A stretch of DNA of 64,000 bases, from NCBI RefSeq assembly GCF_014642655.1, contig NZ_BMIR01000010.1, positions 93,728-157,727 on the forward strand. The letters run 5' to 3'. The notes below the pieces were generated by a model, which worked only from the letters and a program-made list of their open reading frames with translations, searched no databases and was not told the DNA's origin. Positions within the stretch are counted from its first letter, which is position 1. Every line of letters starts with the position of its first letter. This document shows positions 25,105 through 34,149 of this stretch, piece by piece. This DNA is from Pullulanibacillus camelliae (GTDB lineage Bacteria > Bacillota > Bacilli > Bacillales > Sporolactobacillaceae). A program made the translations under genes and the position numbers.

Positions 25105-28100
25105 ATGAAGCTTCAGTCGATTTATATTGAGCGATTTGGTCAGTTTCGACAGTATCAGCAGGCACTCGCTGATCAACCCTTTTTATTCATCTACGGTCCT
25201 AATGAAGCGGGAAAGTCCACGCTGATGGCTTTTATTAAAATAATATTATTTGGTTTTCCTAAGCGCTCTGACATGTTGCCTTACCTTGTCGGTTTATCCG
25301 AGCGCACCGAACTGGGGGGGACCTTGACGGTAGAGATCCCAAAGTGGGGAACAGTGGTAATCGAGCGCTATCGTTATAAAAATGATGGGCGAGCGGTCAT
25401 CTATTTACCAGATGGGCAGGTGACAGATGAAACGCCTCTGGAAACATGGCTGAAGGGGTATAATAGAGATGTCTATGAGTCCATTTTTAGCTTCAACCTT
25501 GATGGATTAAGAGGGATTGAACAGTTAAAGTCTGACCAATTGAACCACTATCTATTTAGCACAGGGATGATGGGGAGCGCCAATATTTTTGACCTTGAAA
25601 CGACATTGGAGAAGCAAGCTTCGGAGCTATTTAGACCATATGGTAAAAATCCCTCCATTAATAAACTTTTAAAAAGACTCGAAGGCTTGAGCAAGGAGTT
25701 AACCCTTTGGAGCAAGAAAAGTGAGGCCTACAATCGCTGGCAAGGGGACTTGTCTGATTCTGAGGATCAACTCAAGCGTCTGATCGATGAACAGCAGCAT
25801 TGGGAACGTCAATACGGTCATTTTTTGAAATATAAGGCTTGTGAGTCCCTGCTGATTGATTATCTAAACGTTGTGAAGGAACTGGAAGAAACAGCCCCAG
25901 CTGCTCATTTTCCAGATAAGGGGCTACAAGACTATGAGAATTGGCATACCACCATTGTGACATTAGAGGGTGAACAGGCAGCACTGGCTCATCGCTTGGG
26001 AGTGATCCAGGAAAAGATTGCATCGCTAAACATTGATTATAGATTTTTAGTTAATGAAGAGAGCATACAAAGTTTAAATCGTGAGAGGGAACTTTTACAA
26101 GCCTTAGAACCGGAATATCAGATCAGATTAGAAAGTCTCCGTTTAGAGCAAAAAGAATATGCCATTCAAAGCCAAAAGCTAGGAGCTACTTACGCAGGAG
26201 GCCAGCTGGAAGCTATTGAGACCGGTCTAGAGATCAAACATGAATTGAAAGAAAGACTGAATGACTATGAGCGATTACAGCAACAATATCGGGCATTAGA
26301 GGTTGCGATCGAAGAAAAGGAAAATAAAATTTCACAATATCAAGCAACATGTGAACACTACCAACAGTCTCTGCTTTCTGATCAACGCTTCGAAGCGTTA
26401 GAAGCAGCCATTAATCAAAAGAAAAATGACCATCAGCTCAGTCAAGAACAGAAGTGGCTTGAAGAGCAGATCAGAAGGACAAAGAAGCAAGAAAACACCA
26501 TTAGGTCCATGCGGCTTCTTAAACATCTGCTTTCTGGTGGCCTTTTGGGCGTATTGGGTTTTGTAGGGATTCTATTATTAGTGTCGGGGAATCTGCTTGC
26601 CGGAGGATTACTTATCGGAGCAGGTTTCGCCATTAGCATGTTCACCTGGCTTGGCTTTCGTCCTTTTGAAGGCCAGTCCACTTCGCAAAGAGCGGAGATG
26701 GAAGACCTTTATCGGCGATTGGAGCAAGTCAAACACACTCTAGCTTCGGCTCCGGAACAGAAGCAAATGGAAGAGGACTACACTTCAGAAAAAAAACGTC
26801 GCGATCAGGTGGAGCGCGTGAAGGTCCAATTACAGGAAGAAAGAGCATCATACCAAGAATTAATAACGCGCTGGGATCAAGTTGAAAAACAGAGGCATCA
26901 GGCTTATTCTAAGATCGAGGAGTGGGCAGCACAGCATCATTTCCCAATGAAAGAAGAGGCTTCACTGTTAATAGAAGTCTATGACCTGATTGAAGATCTT
27001 AAAGAAAGGCGCTTGCGCATCAAGCATTTGCAGAGTCAAATCGATCAATATCGTCAGCGCTTCGACCAATTTGAAGGGCACTGTATGACATTGGATCAGA
27101 GACTTAAAGGCTCTGGACAGCCTTTATCCGAACTTATAAACCTGTTAACTTTATATAAAGAGAACCGTGGGAAGCTTGATCAACTGGCGGATAGCTTACA
27201 AGAGCTTTTGGAACAACGACAAGTCATTGAGGAAAAGCTCCAGCGCTATCGTCAAGAATGCAAGGCTTTGTTTATACTAGCCGGTGTGGAAGACAAAGCA
27301 GCCTTTCAACATTTGGGGCGACTTTATGAAAAACGCCAAACGCTTTTAAAGCAGAAGGAGGCTTTATGGTCTCAGCTACAGCATGTTGTGCCGCAAAAGC
27401 ATATACAGGAGCAATGCTTTAAATGGTTAGAAAGCGACTACTGGGCAAATACAGAGGAAGCGATCCTGCTAGAAAAAATAAATAAATTAAAAAAGGCCAG
27501 CCGCGAGGTTCAGGGACGCATTGCTGACTTACGCTCGGCAATCAAGCAAATGGAAGAGACTACAACCTATGCAGAGCTTGTCCATGATGAAGCTGAAATG
27601 CGTGAACAGCTTAAAGAGAAGGCTAAGGAATGGGCTGTGCTCAAGACTGCGGCTGAATGGTTAGCAAAGGCCAAAGAGGCTTACCGTACGACCCGGCTGC
27701 CAAAAGTGTTGAAACAGGCAGGCGAATATATGAAGGAAATGACGGCTGGCGATTATGTGCAGCTCTTTTATACGGAAGATGAAACCTTTGTCTTAAAACA
27801 GGCGAAAGGACAGAGCTTTTCCCTAGAGCAGCTTAGCCGCGGGACTAAGGAACAATTGTACGTCTGCTTACGGCTGGCATTGGCTGCGATTTTTGAGGCG
27901 CCTTATCAGCTGCCATTATTGATAGATGATGGATTTGTCAATTTTGACGAGAACAGGAGGCAGCAAACCTTAAAGCTATTGAGTAGACTGGCAGAAACGC
28001 GACAGGTGTTATTCCTCACCTGTCACGATAGTGAGCCAATTCAAGGAATGAAGAAGTTATATTTGCATGCGGAAAGGAAGGTAGAGGATGTCAGATTTCA

Positions 28101-28122
28101 GCTTTCACATCCATCTCGTTGA
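25105..28122 (+). CDS. yhaN: SbcC/Rad50-like ATPase YhaN with internal membrane hairpin
   Basis: Large AAA-type coiled-coil ATPase, partner of YhaO. 1005 residues, ATG behind AGGAGGGTGA. Walker A YGPNEAGKST near residue 31, long coiled coils from about 180 to 880 broken by a hydrophobic double helix around residues 470-520 (GGLLGVLGFVGILLLVSG and GGLLIGAGFAISMF), then the C-terminal signature and Walker B (LSRGTKEQLYVCLRLAL, LPLLIDDGFVNFDE). The membrane hairpin inside the coiled coil is characteristic of YhaN rather than SbcC and suggests work at the membrane. The last 35 bases overlap the next gene. Confidence 0.93.
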   Translation: MKLQSIYIERFGQFRQYQQALADQPFLFIYGPNEAGKSTLMAFIKIILFGFPKRSDMLPYLVGLSERTELGGTLTVEIPKWGTVVIERYRYKNDGRAVIYLPDGQVTDETPLETWLKGYNRDVYESIFSFNLDGLRGIEQLKSDQLNHYLFSTGMMGSANIFDLETTLEKQASELFRPYGKNPSINKLLKRLEGLSKELTLWSKKSEAYNRWQGDLSDSEDQLKRLIDEQQHWERQYGHFLKYKACESLLIDYLNVVKELEETAPAAHFPDKGLQDYENWHTTIVTLEGEQAALAHRLGVIQEKIASLNIDYRFLVNEESIQSLNRERELLQALEPEYQIRLESLRLEQKEYAIQSQKLGATYAGGQLEAIETGLEIKHELKERLNDYERLQQQYRALEVAIEEKENKISQYQATCEHYQQSLLSDQRFEALEAAINQKKNDHQLSQEQKWLEEQIRRTKKQENTIRSMRLLKHLLSGGLLGVLGFVGILLLVSGNLLAGGLLIGAGFAISMFTWLGFRPFEGQSTSQRAEMEDLYRRLEQVKHTLASAPEQKQMEEDYTSEKKRRDQVERVKVQLQEERASYQELITRWDQVEKQRHQAYSKIEEWAAQHHFPMKEEASLLIEVYDLIEDLKERRLRIKHLQSQIDQYRQRFDQFEGHCMTLDQRLKGSGQPLSELINLLTLYKENRGKLDQLADSLQELLEQRQVIEEKLQRYRQECKALFILAGVEDKAAFQHLGRLYEKRQTLLKQKEALWSQLQHVVPQKHIQEQCFKWLESDYWANTEEAILLEKINKLKKASREVQGRIADLRSAIKQMEETTTYAELVHDEAEMREQLKEKAKEWAVLKTAAEWLAKAKEAYRTTRLPKVLKQAGEYMKEMTAGDYVQLFYTEDETFVLKQAKGQSFSLEQLSRGTKEQLYVCLRLALAAIFEAPYQLPLLIDDGFVNFDENRRQQTLKLLSRLAETRQVLFLTCHDSEPIQGMKKLYLHAERKVEDVRFQLSHPSR

Positions 28123-28765
28123 AGATGAAGAAAGACTCGCATCCATTTTAAAGCTTTACCTTGAAAAAGAAGGGTGGACGGTAACGCTTTTTCATAATGC
28201 AGAAGATGCGTTGGATTATCTCCATGTTGGTGTCCATTTATGGATTATTGATATTATGCTTCCAGGTATTTCTGGATTTGATTTAATACAAAAAGTAAAG
28301 GAAAACAACTCAGAGCAGCCAGTCATCTTTATTTCGGCACGTGATCGCGATCTAGATAAAATTCAAGGTCTTGAAATGGGCAGTGATGATTATTTGGCTA
28401 AGCCCTTCTTGCCAAAGGAGCTGGTCATTCGTGCAAAGAAGCTGTTGCATAGAATCTATGGACAAGGGCTCAAATCGCACTATATTGAAGTATCAGATTA
28501 CAAATTTGATGTCAATCGCCGCAAGGTTCTCGATAAGGAAATGCAGGAAATTGAACTGACGATGAAGGAATTTGACGTAGTGTTATTTTTATTGGAAAAC
28601 ATCAATGTTGCTAAGACAAGAGATGAGATCCTCATTGCTGTTTGGGGCGATGGATATGTCGGTTCAACGCGTGCTGTCGACGATGTGGTGCGCAGAGTAA
28701 GAAAGAAGCTTCCGCGTTTAACCCTCGAGACCTTGTACGGTGCTGGCTATAGGATTGTGACTTAG
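28088..28765 (+). CDS. cssR: CssR-like response regulator (OmpR family)
   Basis: DNA-binding response regulator, 225 residues. The receiver domain has acidic residues LVEDEE, phospho-acceptor Asp55 in LWIIDIMLPG and Lys104 in LAKPFLPKEL; the C-terminal winged helix ends VRRVRKKLPRLTLETLYGAGYR. From memory the sequence follows B. subtilis CssR closely (HLWI-DIMLP, PVIFISARD-D-D, KPFLP-EL, VDD-VRR-R-K-P). CssRS senses secretion stress and induces HtrA-type proteases. The gene begins inside the yhaN 3' end (35-base overlap), which suggests coupled expression. In B. subtilis cssRS sits next to htrB, not here. Confidence 0.85.
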   Translation: MSDFSFHIHLVEDEERLASILKLYLEKEGWTVTLFHNAEDALDYLHVGVHLWIIDIMLPGISGFDLIQKVKENNSEQPVIFISARDRDLDKIQGLEMGSDDYLAKPFLPKELVIRAKKLLHRIYGQGLKSHYIEVSDYKFDVNRRKVLDKEMQEIELTMKEFDVVLFLLENINVAKTRDEILIAVWGDGYVGSTRAVDDVVRRVRKKLPRLTLETLYGAGYRIVT

Positions 28766-28767
28766 AC

Positions 28768-30099
28768 ATGATTAAGTGGACGCTGACAAAACGGATTTGG
28801 CTCTCATTTATCACACTTATCCTTATCATTGGATTAATTGTTGGGATCATCTATCCTTTTTCTCTCGAGCAGGCATTAAAGGAGGATTCGTTTCAACTCA
28901 TCAAAAGGGAGCAAAGTCGTTACATCATTCCTTATATAGAGAATTATTCAAATGATGATACGAATAATGGGTTGATCCAAAATCAACACAGTTCACGAGA
29001 TGTTGGCCATTTAATTGTGAGGTCAGACATCTTACCTACTTTAATTGGCAATCCGATTCCGGTCTCAACGCTAAATAAATTGATCAAGCAAGCTGAACAG
29101 CAAAAGTCGGAAGTGGGCGAATATCAGCTCGATTATAAAAAAACGACGCTCTTTTATATTGTCCACAAGGTTCAAAACGGCTATGTTATTTCCTTTATGC
29201 GTGATACGTATACTAAGGAGATGGCTAAGAAGCTTTGGATGAAGCTGTTCTACGTCTTTTTATTTGCTGTTTTGATTGCACTCATACTCACGGCATGGCT
29301 CACTCGTTATTTAAAGAGTCCGTTGGTGGCCTTAGGAAATCAAATTGAGGAAATTGCCAAATTGAACTGGAAAAAGCCCTTTGAATGGAAAAGTGGCGAT
29401 GAATTTCAAAAGCTTTCTGATCAATTTGAGCATATGAGGCGGAATCTTGTTCGCTATGACAGTTCACAAAAGCATTTCTTACAACGTGCTTCCCACGAAA
29501 TGAAGACGCCCATTATGATTATTCAGAGCTATGCCCAATCTGTAAAGGATGGCATGTATCCAAAGGATCAATTAGCAAGTACAATGGATGTAATCATGGA
29601 TGAAGCAGCGCTCATGGAAAAGCGGGTGCAGAAGCTTCTTTATTATACGAAAGTGGATTCGTTACGTGATGAGTCCCCAGAGATCCAATCTGTCCGCTTT
29701 GGTGATCTGGCTGAAACCATCATCTCGCGTTTTTCAGCAACCATCCCTTCAATTCAAATGATTGTGGAGGGGGCAGATACGCACATCTCGGTTGATGAGG
29801 AACAATGGCTCATCGTGATGGAAAATTTAGTGGAAAATGCGTTGCGGTATGCCAAGCATGAGGTGAAATTACAGGCAGTGACTCGAAAGGATGAACAAGA
29901 GATTCATGTACAAAATGATGGAGAGACGATTCCTGAAGAGGATATGAAAGATTTATTTGAGCCCTTTAAAAAAGGAACGAAGGGGCAATTTGGCTTAGGA
30001 CTTGCCATTGTTAAAAGAATTGTCGATCGTCATGACGGTCAGATTACGGTGAGCAACACATCTGAGGGCGTTGACTTTATCATCACTATTCCAAGCTAG
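28768..30099 (+). CDS. cssS: CssS-like sensor histidine kinase
   Basis: Membrane sensor kinase partner of CssR, 443 residues. Membrane helices at about 8-32 and 160-178 bracket an extracellular sensor of 125 residues; HAMP-like segment to 230; phospho-acceptor His243 in SHEMKTPIMIIQSYAQS; ATP-binding region with N box (MENLVENALRYAKHE) and G box (GQFGLGLAIVKRI). The H-box context KDGMYPKDQL and EPFKKGTKGQFGLGL match CssS as I recall it. Starts 3 bases after cssR. Location 2-4 kb from prsA makes a secretion-quality role coherent. Confidence 0.85.
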   Translation: MIKWTLTKRIWLSFITLILIIGLIVGIIYPFSLEQALKEDSFQLIKREQSRYIIPYIENYSNDDTNNGLIQNQHSSRDVGHLIVRSDILPTLIGNPIPVSTLNKLIKQAEQQKSEVGEYQLDYKKTTLFYIVHKVQNGYVISFMRDTYTKEMAKKLWMKLFYVFLFAVLIALILTAWLTRYLKSPLVALGNQIEEIAKLNWKKPFEWKSGDEFQKLSDQFEHMRRNLVRYDSSQKHFLQRASHEMKTPIMIIQSYAQSVKDGMYPKDQLASTMDVIMDEAALMEKRVQKLLYYTKVDSLRDESPEIQSVRFGDLAETIISRFSATIPSIQMIVEGADTHISVDEEQWLIVMENLVENALRYAKHEVKLQAVTRKDEQEIHVQNDGETIPEEDMKDLFEPFKKGTKGQFGLGLAIVKRIVDRHDGQITVSNTSEGVDFIITIPS

Positions 30100-30202
30100 T
30101 TAATGAATGGAATATTAGTAAACAGCTTGTTTCATACGTGCTCTTTTTGATAAGGTTAGTGTTAGAGGGATAAGTTTAAATAGAGGTGGGGGAGGAAAAG
30201 TG

Positions 30203-31171
30203 ATGAAGGGTATTGCCCAATGCGCTGAAGGAGATCCAATCAACCATTATTTAATGATTAAATCGGTAACCCGTTCTGTAGCCAGTAACAATAAACCCTT
30301 TTTAACCATTATGTTACAGGATGTGACCGGAGAAATCGAGGCAAAGTTATGGGATGCGACATCAGAAGATGAACAGGTTTTTCTTGCTGAGACCATTGTT
30401 AAAGTAGAGGGCGAGATCACAACGTTTCGCAATAAAAAACAGCTAAAGATTCGCTCCATTCGCCCCATAACCGATGCTGATCCTGTAAAAAAGTCAGACC
30501 TTATACCAACGGCTCCATTAGCGGTGCAAGATATGATGGAGCATATTAATCAATGTATCTTTGAAATTCAAAATCCGAAGCTTCAAAGAATCACGCGAGC
30601 ATTGGTAAAAAAGCATCAGGAAGCTTTTTTTGAATATCCAGCAGCTGTTCGAAATCACCATGAGTATCTTTCCGGGCTGGCTTTTCATGTTGTGTCAATG
30701 TTAAAGCTTGCTCAGGCGCTTGCAGAGCTGTACCCAGAGCTTGATTTAGACCTGCTTTATTCAGGCATTATATTGCACGATATGGGGAAGGTCATCGAGC
30801 TTTCAGGACCGACAGCGACCAGTTATACTCTGGAAGGAAAGCTACTCGGCCATATTTCTATTATGTCTAATGAAATCGCTGAGACGGCAAGAGAATTAGA
30901 AATCGATGGAGAAGAAGTAGTCGTGCTGCAGCATCTTATTTTAAGCCATCACTCTAAGGGAGAGTGGGGGAGCCCTAAACCCCCATTGCTTCGTGAAGCA
31001 GAGGTTCTACACATGATTGATAACTTCGATGCGAAGCTGAATATGATGAATCGTGCTCTTGAAAATACGAAGCCCGGAGATTTCACAGAAAAGCTATTTG
31101 CGATGGATCAACGCGCTTTTTACAAACCGCTGTTTGAAAGAAAAGTAAGCCCAATCTCCTCTGATGTATAA
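30203..31171 (+). CDS. yhaM: 3'-5' exoribonuclease YhaM
   Basis: Processive 3'-5' exonuclease on RNA and single-stranded DNA in Gram-positives. 322 residues; ATG at 30203 preferred behind GGGGGAGGAAAA (a GTG sits immediately before it). The N-terminal OB-fold (about residues 12-90, [16 protein letters not shown]) binds nucleic acid; the HD domain supplies metal ligands in [24 protein letters not shown] and [15 protein letters not shown]. Position after yhaN (with the Css genes inserted) matches B. subtilis. Confidence 0.93.
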   Translation: MKGIAQCAEGDPINHYLMIKSVTRSVASNNKPFLTIMLQDVTGEIEAKLWDATSEDEQVFLAETIVKVEGEITTFRNKKQLKIRSIRPITDADPVKKSDLIPTAPLAVQDMMEHINQCIFEIQNPKLQRITRALVKKHQEAFFEYPAAVRNHHEYLSGLAFHVVSMLKLAQALAELYPELDLDLLYSGIILHDMGKVIELSGPTATSYTLEGKLLGHISIMSNEIAETARELEIDGEEVVVLQHLILSHHSKGEWGSPKPPLLREAEVLHMIDNFDAKLNMMNRALENTKPGDFTEKLFAMDQRAFYKPLFERKVSPISSDV

Positions 31172-31263
31172 ATAGAGTCAGATTAACTTGGATACCTGTA
31201 CTAATTCGCCTCCTTGCTGCATACGGTGTTAAAAAGGGCTTGTATGAAGCAGGAGGCGTTAGT

Positions 31264-31560
31264 ATGAAAAAATCAAGGTGGACATTCATTGTTGTCGGTC
31301 TGCTGGTGGCATTTTATATCCTTCAGCAGTTCAATGCGCTTAATGGTGTTGTCAGTCTTTTAAATAAAATGCCGCTGTGGACGATGATCGTCTTTCTAGG
31401 GATTATAGTGAGCGCTTGGCAGTATTTTAGAAGTGCGCGGCAGGAAGAGGATGAGGACAGCCATTGGATAGAAGAACAAGGCAAGGTCTACATTCATCGC
31501 ATGGAAGAAGAAAAGAAGCGCCGTGAGAAGCGACAAGCGAATGAAGAGGTCCATTCATAA
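31264..31560 (+). CDS. yhaL: YhaL-like small membrane protein
   Basis: Sporulation-associated small membrane protein by synteny with B. subtilis yhaL, between yhaM and prsA. 98 residues from the ATG at 31264, behind GCAGGAGGCGTTAG. Two hydrophobic segments (residues 6-25 and 36-56) precede a charged tail, HWIEEQGKVYIHRMEEEKKRREKR, that corresponds to the conserved YhaL tail (E-G-IYMERMEKE-ER). B. subtilis YhaL has about 70 residues and one membrane helix, so this one has an extra N-terminal helix. Molecular role unknown. Confidence 0.75.
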   Translation: MKKSRWTFIVVGLLVAFYILQQFNALNGVVSLLNKMPLWTMIVFLGIIVSAWQYFRSARQEEDEDSHWIEEQGKVYIHRMEEEKKRREKRQANEEVHS

Positions 31561-31595
31561 AAACTCAGAAGGCCACTGTCCTCTGAGTTTTTTTA
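31561..31595 (+). terminator. Terminator of yhaL
   Basis: AAACTCAGA pairs with TCTGAGTTT with an inner GG/CC, then TTTTTTT to 31594. Repeat B3 begins in the T-run. Confidence 0.9.
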
Positions 31596-31828
31596 TAACG
31601 ACAGCATTATAACTTTGCGGGAGACCTTATAAGTTCAGGGCTTGGCTTTCGTCACCTGAGGCTTGCCGTCAACCTAAATGTGTGATTTGCAAAATCACAT
31701 CAGGAGTACCCATGGGGTGCAACCTAAATGTGTGATTTGCAAAATCACATCAGGAGTACCCATAGGGTGCAACCTAAATGTGTGATTTGCAAAAGCACAC
31801 AGCGAAGCCGTGCAAGCCAAGTTTTCTA
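31594..31828 (+). repeat. Family B repeat B3 with internal 50-bp tandem amplification
   Basis: Left end TATAACGACAGCATTATAAC is the variant shared with B7. TCAGG/CCTGA forms the third stem. The hairpin module AACCTAAATGTGTGATTTGC... is repeated with a period of exactly 50: 31671-31720, 31721-31770 (one base different) and a diverged third unit from 31771 that carries the normal right end CAAGCCAAGTTTTCTAA. It sits between the convergent genes yhaL and prsA; the remainder of the gap to 31970 shows nothing else. Confidence 0.88.
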
Positions 31829-31970
31829 ATGATCGATCAGAGGGTTATAAGTTATCTGTGCTAAATTATCTTTTAAACGAGGGACGCACATCGACTTCAT
31901 ATTCAGAAGAAGGCAATCGTGGATTTTAGTAGCTAGGAGTAATTGCTATAAGGTAAAGAGAGTCGAGCAT

Positions 31971-32014
31971 AAAAAAGCCGTCTCAATCAGCGCTTACGAC
32001 TGATGAGGCGGCTT
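31971..32014 (-). terminator. Terminator of prsA
   Basis: On the minus strand AAGCCGCCTCATCA pairs with TGATTGAGACGGCTT, followed by TTTTTA. Confidence 0.9.
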
Positions 32015-32022
32015 GTTCTCTA

Positions 32023-32997
32023 TTATTTGCTTGAATCGCTCGTATCTGATGAGCCTGAGTCGCTGGAACTGCTGCTATCAGATGAAGAGGAATCACTGCT
32101 TGAAGGTGCTCCTGTATTGCTTGTGTTTTGGATATCAAATAAGCCTTTATATTGATCGCCCTTGAGGTTGACTTTAATGTCATTTTTCTTGAGCAGCTTA
32201 TTCATAACCGTTTGTGAATCTTTAGCTTTAGATTGAAGATAGGCTTGTTTTACAGCGGATTTGACGTCAGAAAGCTTGTCCTTTTTACCGGTTAACTTAA
32301 TGACATGCCAGCCAGCATCTGTCTTAACAGGTTTGCTGATATCTCCGACTTTCATAGAGAAGGCTGTGTTCTCAAATTCTTTGTACATGACACCTTTACC
32401 AAACCAACCAAGATCGCCGCCTTTTGATTTGCTTCCGGTATCTGTGGAATACTTTTTAGCAAGTGTTGCAAAGTCACCGCCATTTTTGATTTCACTTTCA
32501 ACCTTATTTGCTGTCTTCTCATCTTTTACAAGAATATGGCTCGCTTTAACTTGAACAAATTGGTCTTTGTTTTTATCAAAGTAATTTTGTAAGTCTTTAT
32601 CTGTGACTTTAATGCCATCTGTTTCTGCTTTAAAGAGAAGCGCTTGGAGCTTAGCATTGTCCTTGAAGCTGTCGCGGAATTGCTCCATTGTTTCGCCTTG
32701 CTGAGCAAGCACAGCTTTTAGCTGGTCATCACTTGAGATGCCGTATTGTTGCTCAACCTGTTGGATTTGTTGATCGATTTGATCATTGATTTCTTTTTTA
32801 GTGACAGAATACTTATCACTTAATACTTTCTCATAGACCATTTGTTGAAGAACAGAAGGTCCTGCTGCATCCTGAAGCTTTTTGTAAAAATCATCTTGTT
32901 TAATGTCTCCGGCTTTTGTTTCAACAACACTATTGCCACAAGCAGAAAGTGTAAGTATGCCGATAATGACGACAAAGATTGTCATCCATTTTTTCAT
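32023..32997 (-). CDS. prsA: Foldase lipoprotein PrsA (parvulin-type PPIase)
   Basis: Extracytoplasmic peptidyl-prolyl isomerase and chaperone for secreted proteins and penicillin-binding proteins. 324 residues. Signal peptide with lipobox LSAC, Cys20 lipidated. N-terminal helical chaperone part to about residue 145, parvulin domain about 150-238 (VKASHILVKDE, GGDLGWFGKGVM, VKTDAGWHVIKL), then a C-terminal helix and a low-complexity Ser/Asp tail (from about residue 295) that is longer than in B. subtilis. ATG at 32997 behind AGGAGTGGCAC. Single gene with its own terminator. Confidence 0.95.
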   Translation of the reverse strand: MKKWMTIFVVIIGILTLSACGNSVVETKAGDIKQDDFYKKLQDAAGPSVLQQMVYEKVLSDKYSVTKKEINDQIDQQIQQVEQQYGISSDDQLKAVLAQQGETMEQFRDSFKDNAKLQALLFKAETDGIKVTDKDLQNYFDKNKDQFVQVKASHILVKDEKTANKVESEIKNGGDFATLAKKYSTDTGSKSKGGDLGWFGKGVMYKEFENTAFSMKVGDISKPVKTDAGWHVIKLTGKKDKLSDVKSAVKQAYLQSKAKDSQTVMNKLLKKNDIKVNLKGDQYKGLFDIQNTSNTGAPSSSDSSSSDSSSSSDSGSSDTSDSSK

Positions 32998-33138
32998 AAA
33001 TGTGCCACTCCTATTAGATAAAGTTTCAAAGTTTGAATTAACATTTTCTAATATAGCATATAATGCTACCTAAAATTAAGCTTATCCGCAAAAATGTAAA
33101 AAATCACATCATTTTTAAGCGTATGAGGACTTGCGGAA

Positions 33139-33324
33139 TTACATAAAATCCTTGATATTATAGTACATACAAAGCAGAAGCAAAATGGCCGAAACATTGA
33201 CATAGCTATAGATTACCTTTTGCTGCTGCTCAGGAATTTTATTTTTTGTACAAAGTCGGTTGACTAAATAATTATATGTGTACAAAATAAATAGGGCAAA
33301 AAGTAAATAAAGAATAAAGACCAT
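33139..33324 (-). CDS. Small two-helix membrane protein, unknown
   Basis: 61 residues from the ATG at 33324, which has the strong site GGGAGGTC eight bases upstream; the frame extends further upstream but without such a site. Two hydrophobic helices (residues 1-22, MVFILYLLFALFILYTYNYL, and about 38-57, SYVNVSAILLLLCMYYNI) are separated by a basic loop, RLCTKNKIPEQQQK. No family recognised. It lies upstream of prsA on the same strand, separated by about 140 bp. Confidence 0.6.
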   Translation of the reverse strand: MVFILYLLFALFILYTYNYLVNRLCTKNKIPEQQQKVIYSYVNVSAILLLLCMYYNIKDFM

Positions 33325-33526
33325 CAAAATTGACCTCCCGAACAAAAGAGCATAATCATAGGTTATCAAAAGTTCACTAAAAATGGTAGCCTAAACTTCG
33401 GTGCTTGTCTGCCGCCCTGTTGCTTTTGGTGGTTGGAAGATTATGACGGCAGGAGACGAATACTTTCATAAATGCTCTTTTGAAAAGAGCAGCAAGTTTT
33501 TCAAACAAGAAAAGGTGATGGTTTTA

Positions 33527-34132
33527 ATGAACAAATGGAAAAAGAGCTTTATGTGGTTGGCTGGGTTTAACGCGCTGATTATCGTGCTTGTCATTATTTT
33601 ATTCATATGGCTGGCAGCGATGCCTCATTCTACGCTTCCCTCACAGGAGCAGAAATTGACAACCACGGAGCCTATATTTACAGTGAGTAGTCATAAACAA
33701 CAGCTTGCTCAAATGATCAATGAAGAGATTGGAAAGCATCCAACGGGGAATCTGACCTTTCATGTGGAGATGACGGATACGTTAAATCTAGTGGGGAATC
33801 TAAAAATATTGGGGCTAGAAATTCCTTTTGAATTGATTTTCTCTCCTCACGTTCACAATGGAGATATACTTCTTACTGAGAAATCAGCAAAAATAGGAGT
33901 GTTTAGCTTACCAGAATCGCAGGTCCTTAAATTTATAAAAGCGGGTGGCAGCCTGCCCGATTGGGTGAACATCGAGCCAAGTGATAAGCAGATTAATGTT
34001 CAACTGAGCCAATATAAAATAAAGGGAAGCTACATACTCAAAGCAAAGAAAATGGATCTCGCAAAGGATCAGCTTTCATTTAATCTGTATCATGTCTCAG
34101 AGAATGCCAAAAAACAACAGGGCGCTTTTTAA
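33527..34132 (+). CDS. ypmS: YpmS-like DUF2140 membrane-anchored protein
   Basis: 201 residues from the ATG at 33527, behind AAAGGTGATGG. One N-terminal membrane helix (residues 13-33), then an extracytoplasmic domain resembling the YpmS family (EPIFTVSSHKQQLAQMINEEI, GTLTFHVEM-like, ELIFSPHVHNGDILL, FSLPESQVLKFIKAG, YKIKGSYILKAKKMDLAKDQLSFNLY). YpmS function is unknown. It is convergent with the next gene and the coding ends overlap by 4 bases. Not part of the B. subtilis yha cluster, so an insertion relative to that order. Confidence 0.75.
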   Translation: MNKWKKSFMWLAGFNALIIVLVIILFIWLAAMPHSTLPSQEQKLTTTEPIFTVSSHKQQLAQMINEEIGKHPTGNLTFHVEMTDTLNLVGNLKILGLEIPFELIFSPHVHNGDILLTEKSAKIGVFSLPESQVLKFIKAGGSLPDWVNIEPSDKQINVQLSQYKIKGSYILKAKKMDLAKDQLSFNLYHVSENAKKQQGAF

Positions 34133-34149
34133 TGAAGCGCCTCGTTGTT
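34112..34149. terminator. Terminator hairpin spanning both stop codons of ypmS and the DUF3267 gene
   Basis: AACAAC-AG-GGCGCTT pairs with AAGCGCC-TC-GTTGTT. On the minus strand it is followed by TTTTTTGG, which lies inside the ypmS coding end; on the plus strand the tail is TAAGG. It therefore functions best for the minus-strand gene. Confidence 0.85.

Noticed and set aside
31671..31820. 50-bp tandem units considered as a CRISPR array
   Set aside because: Units are directly contiguous with no variable spacers, and they are part of a family B element.
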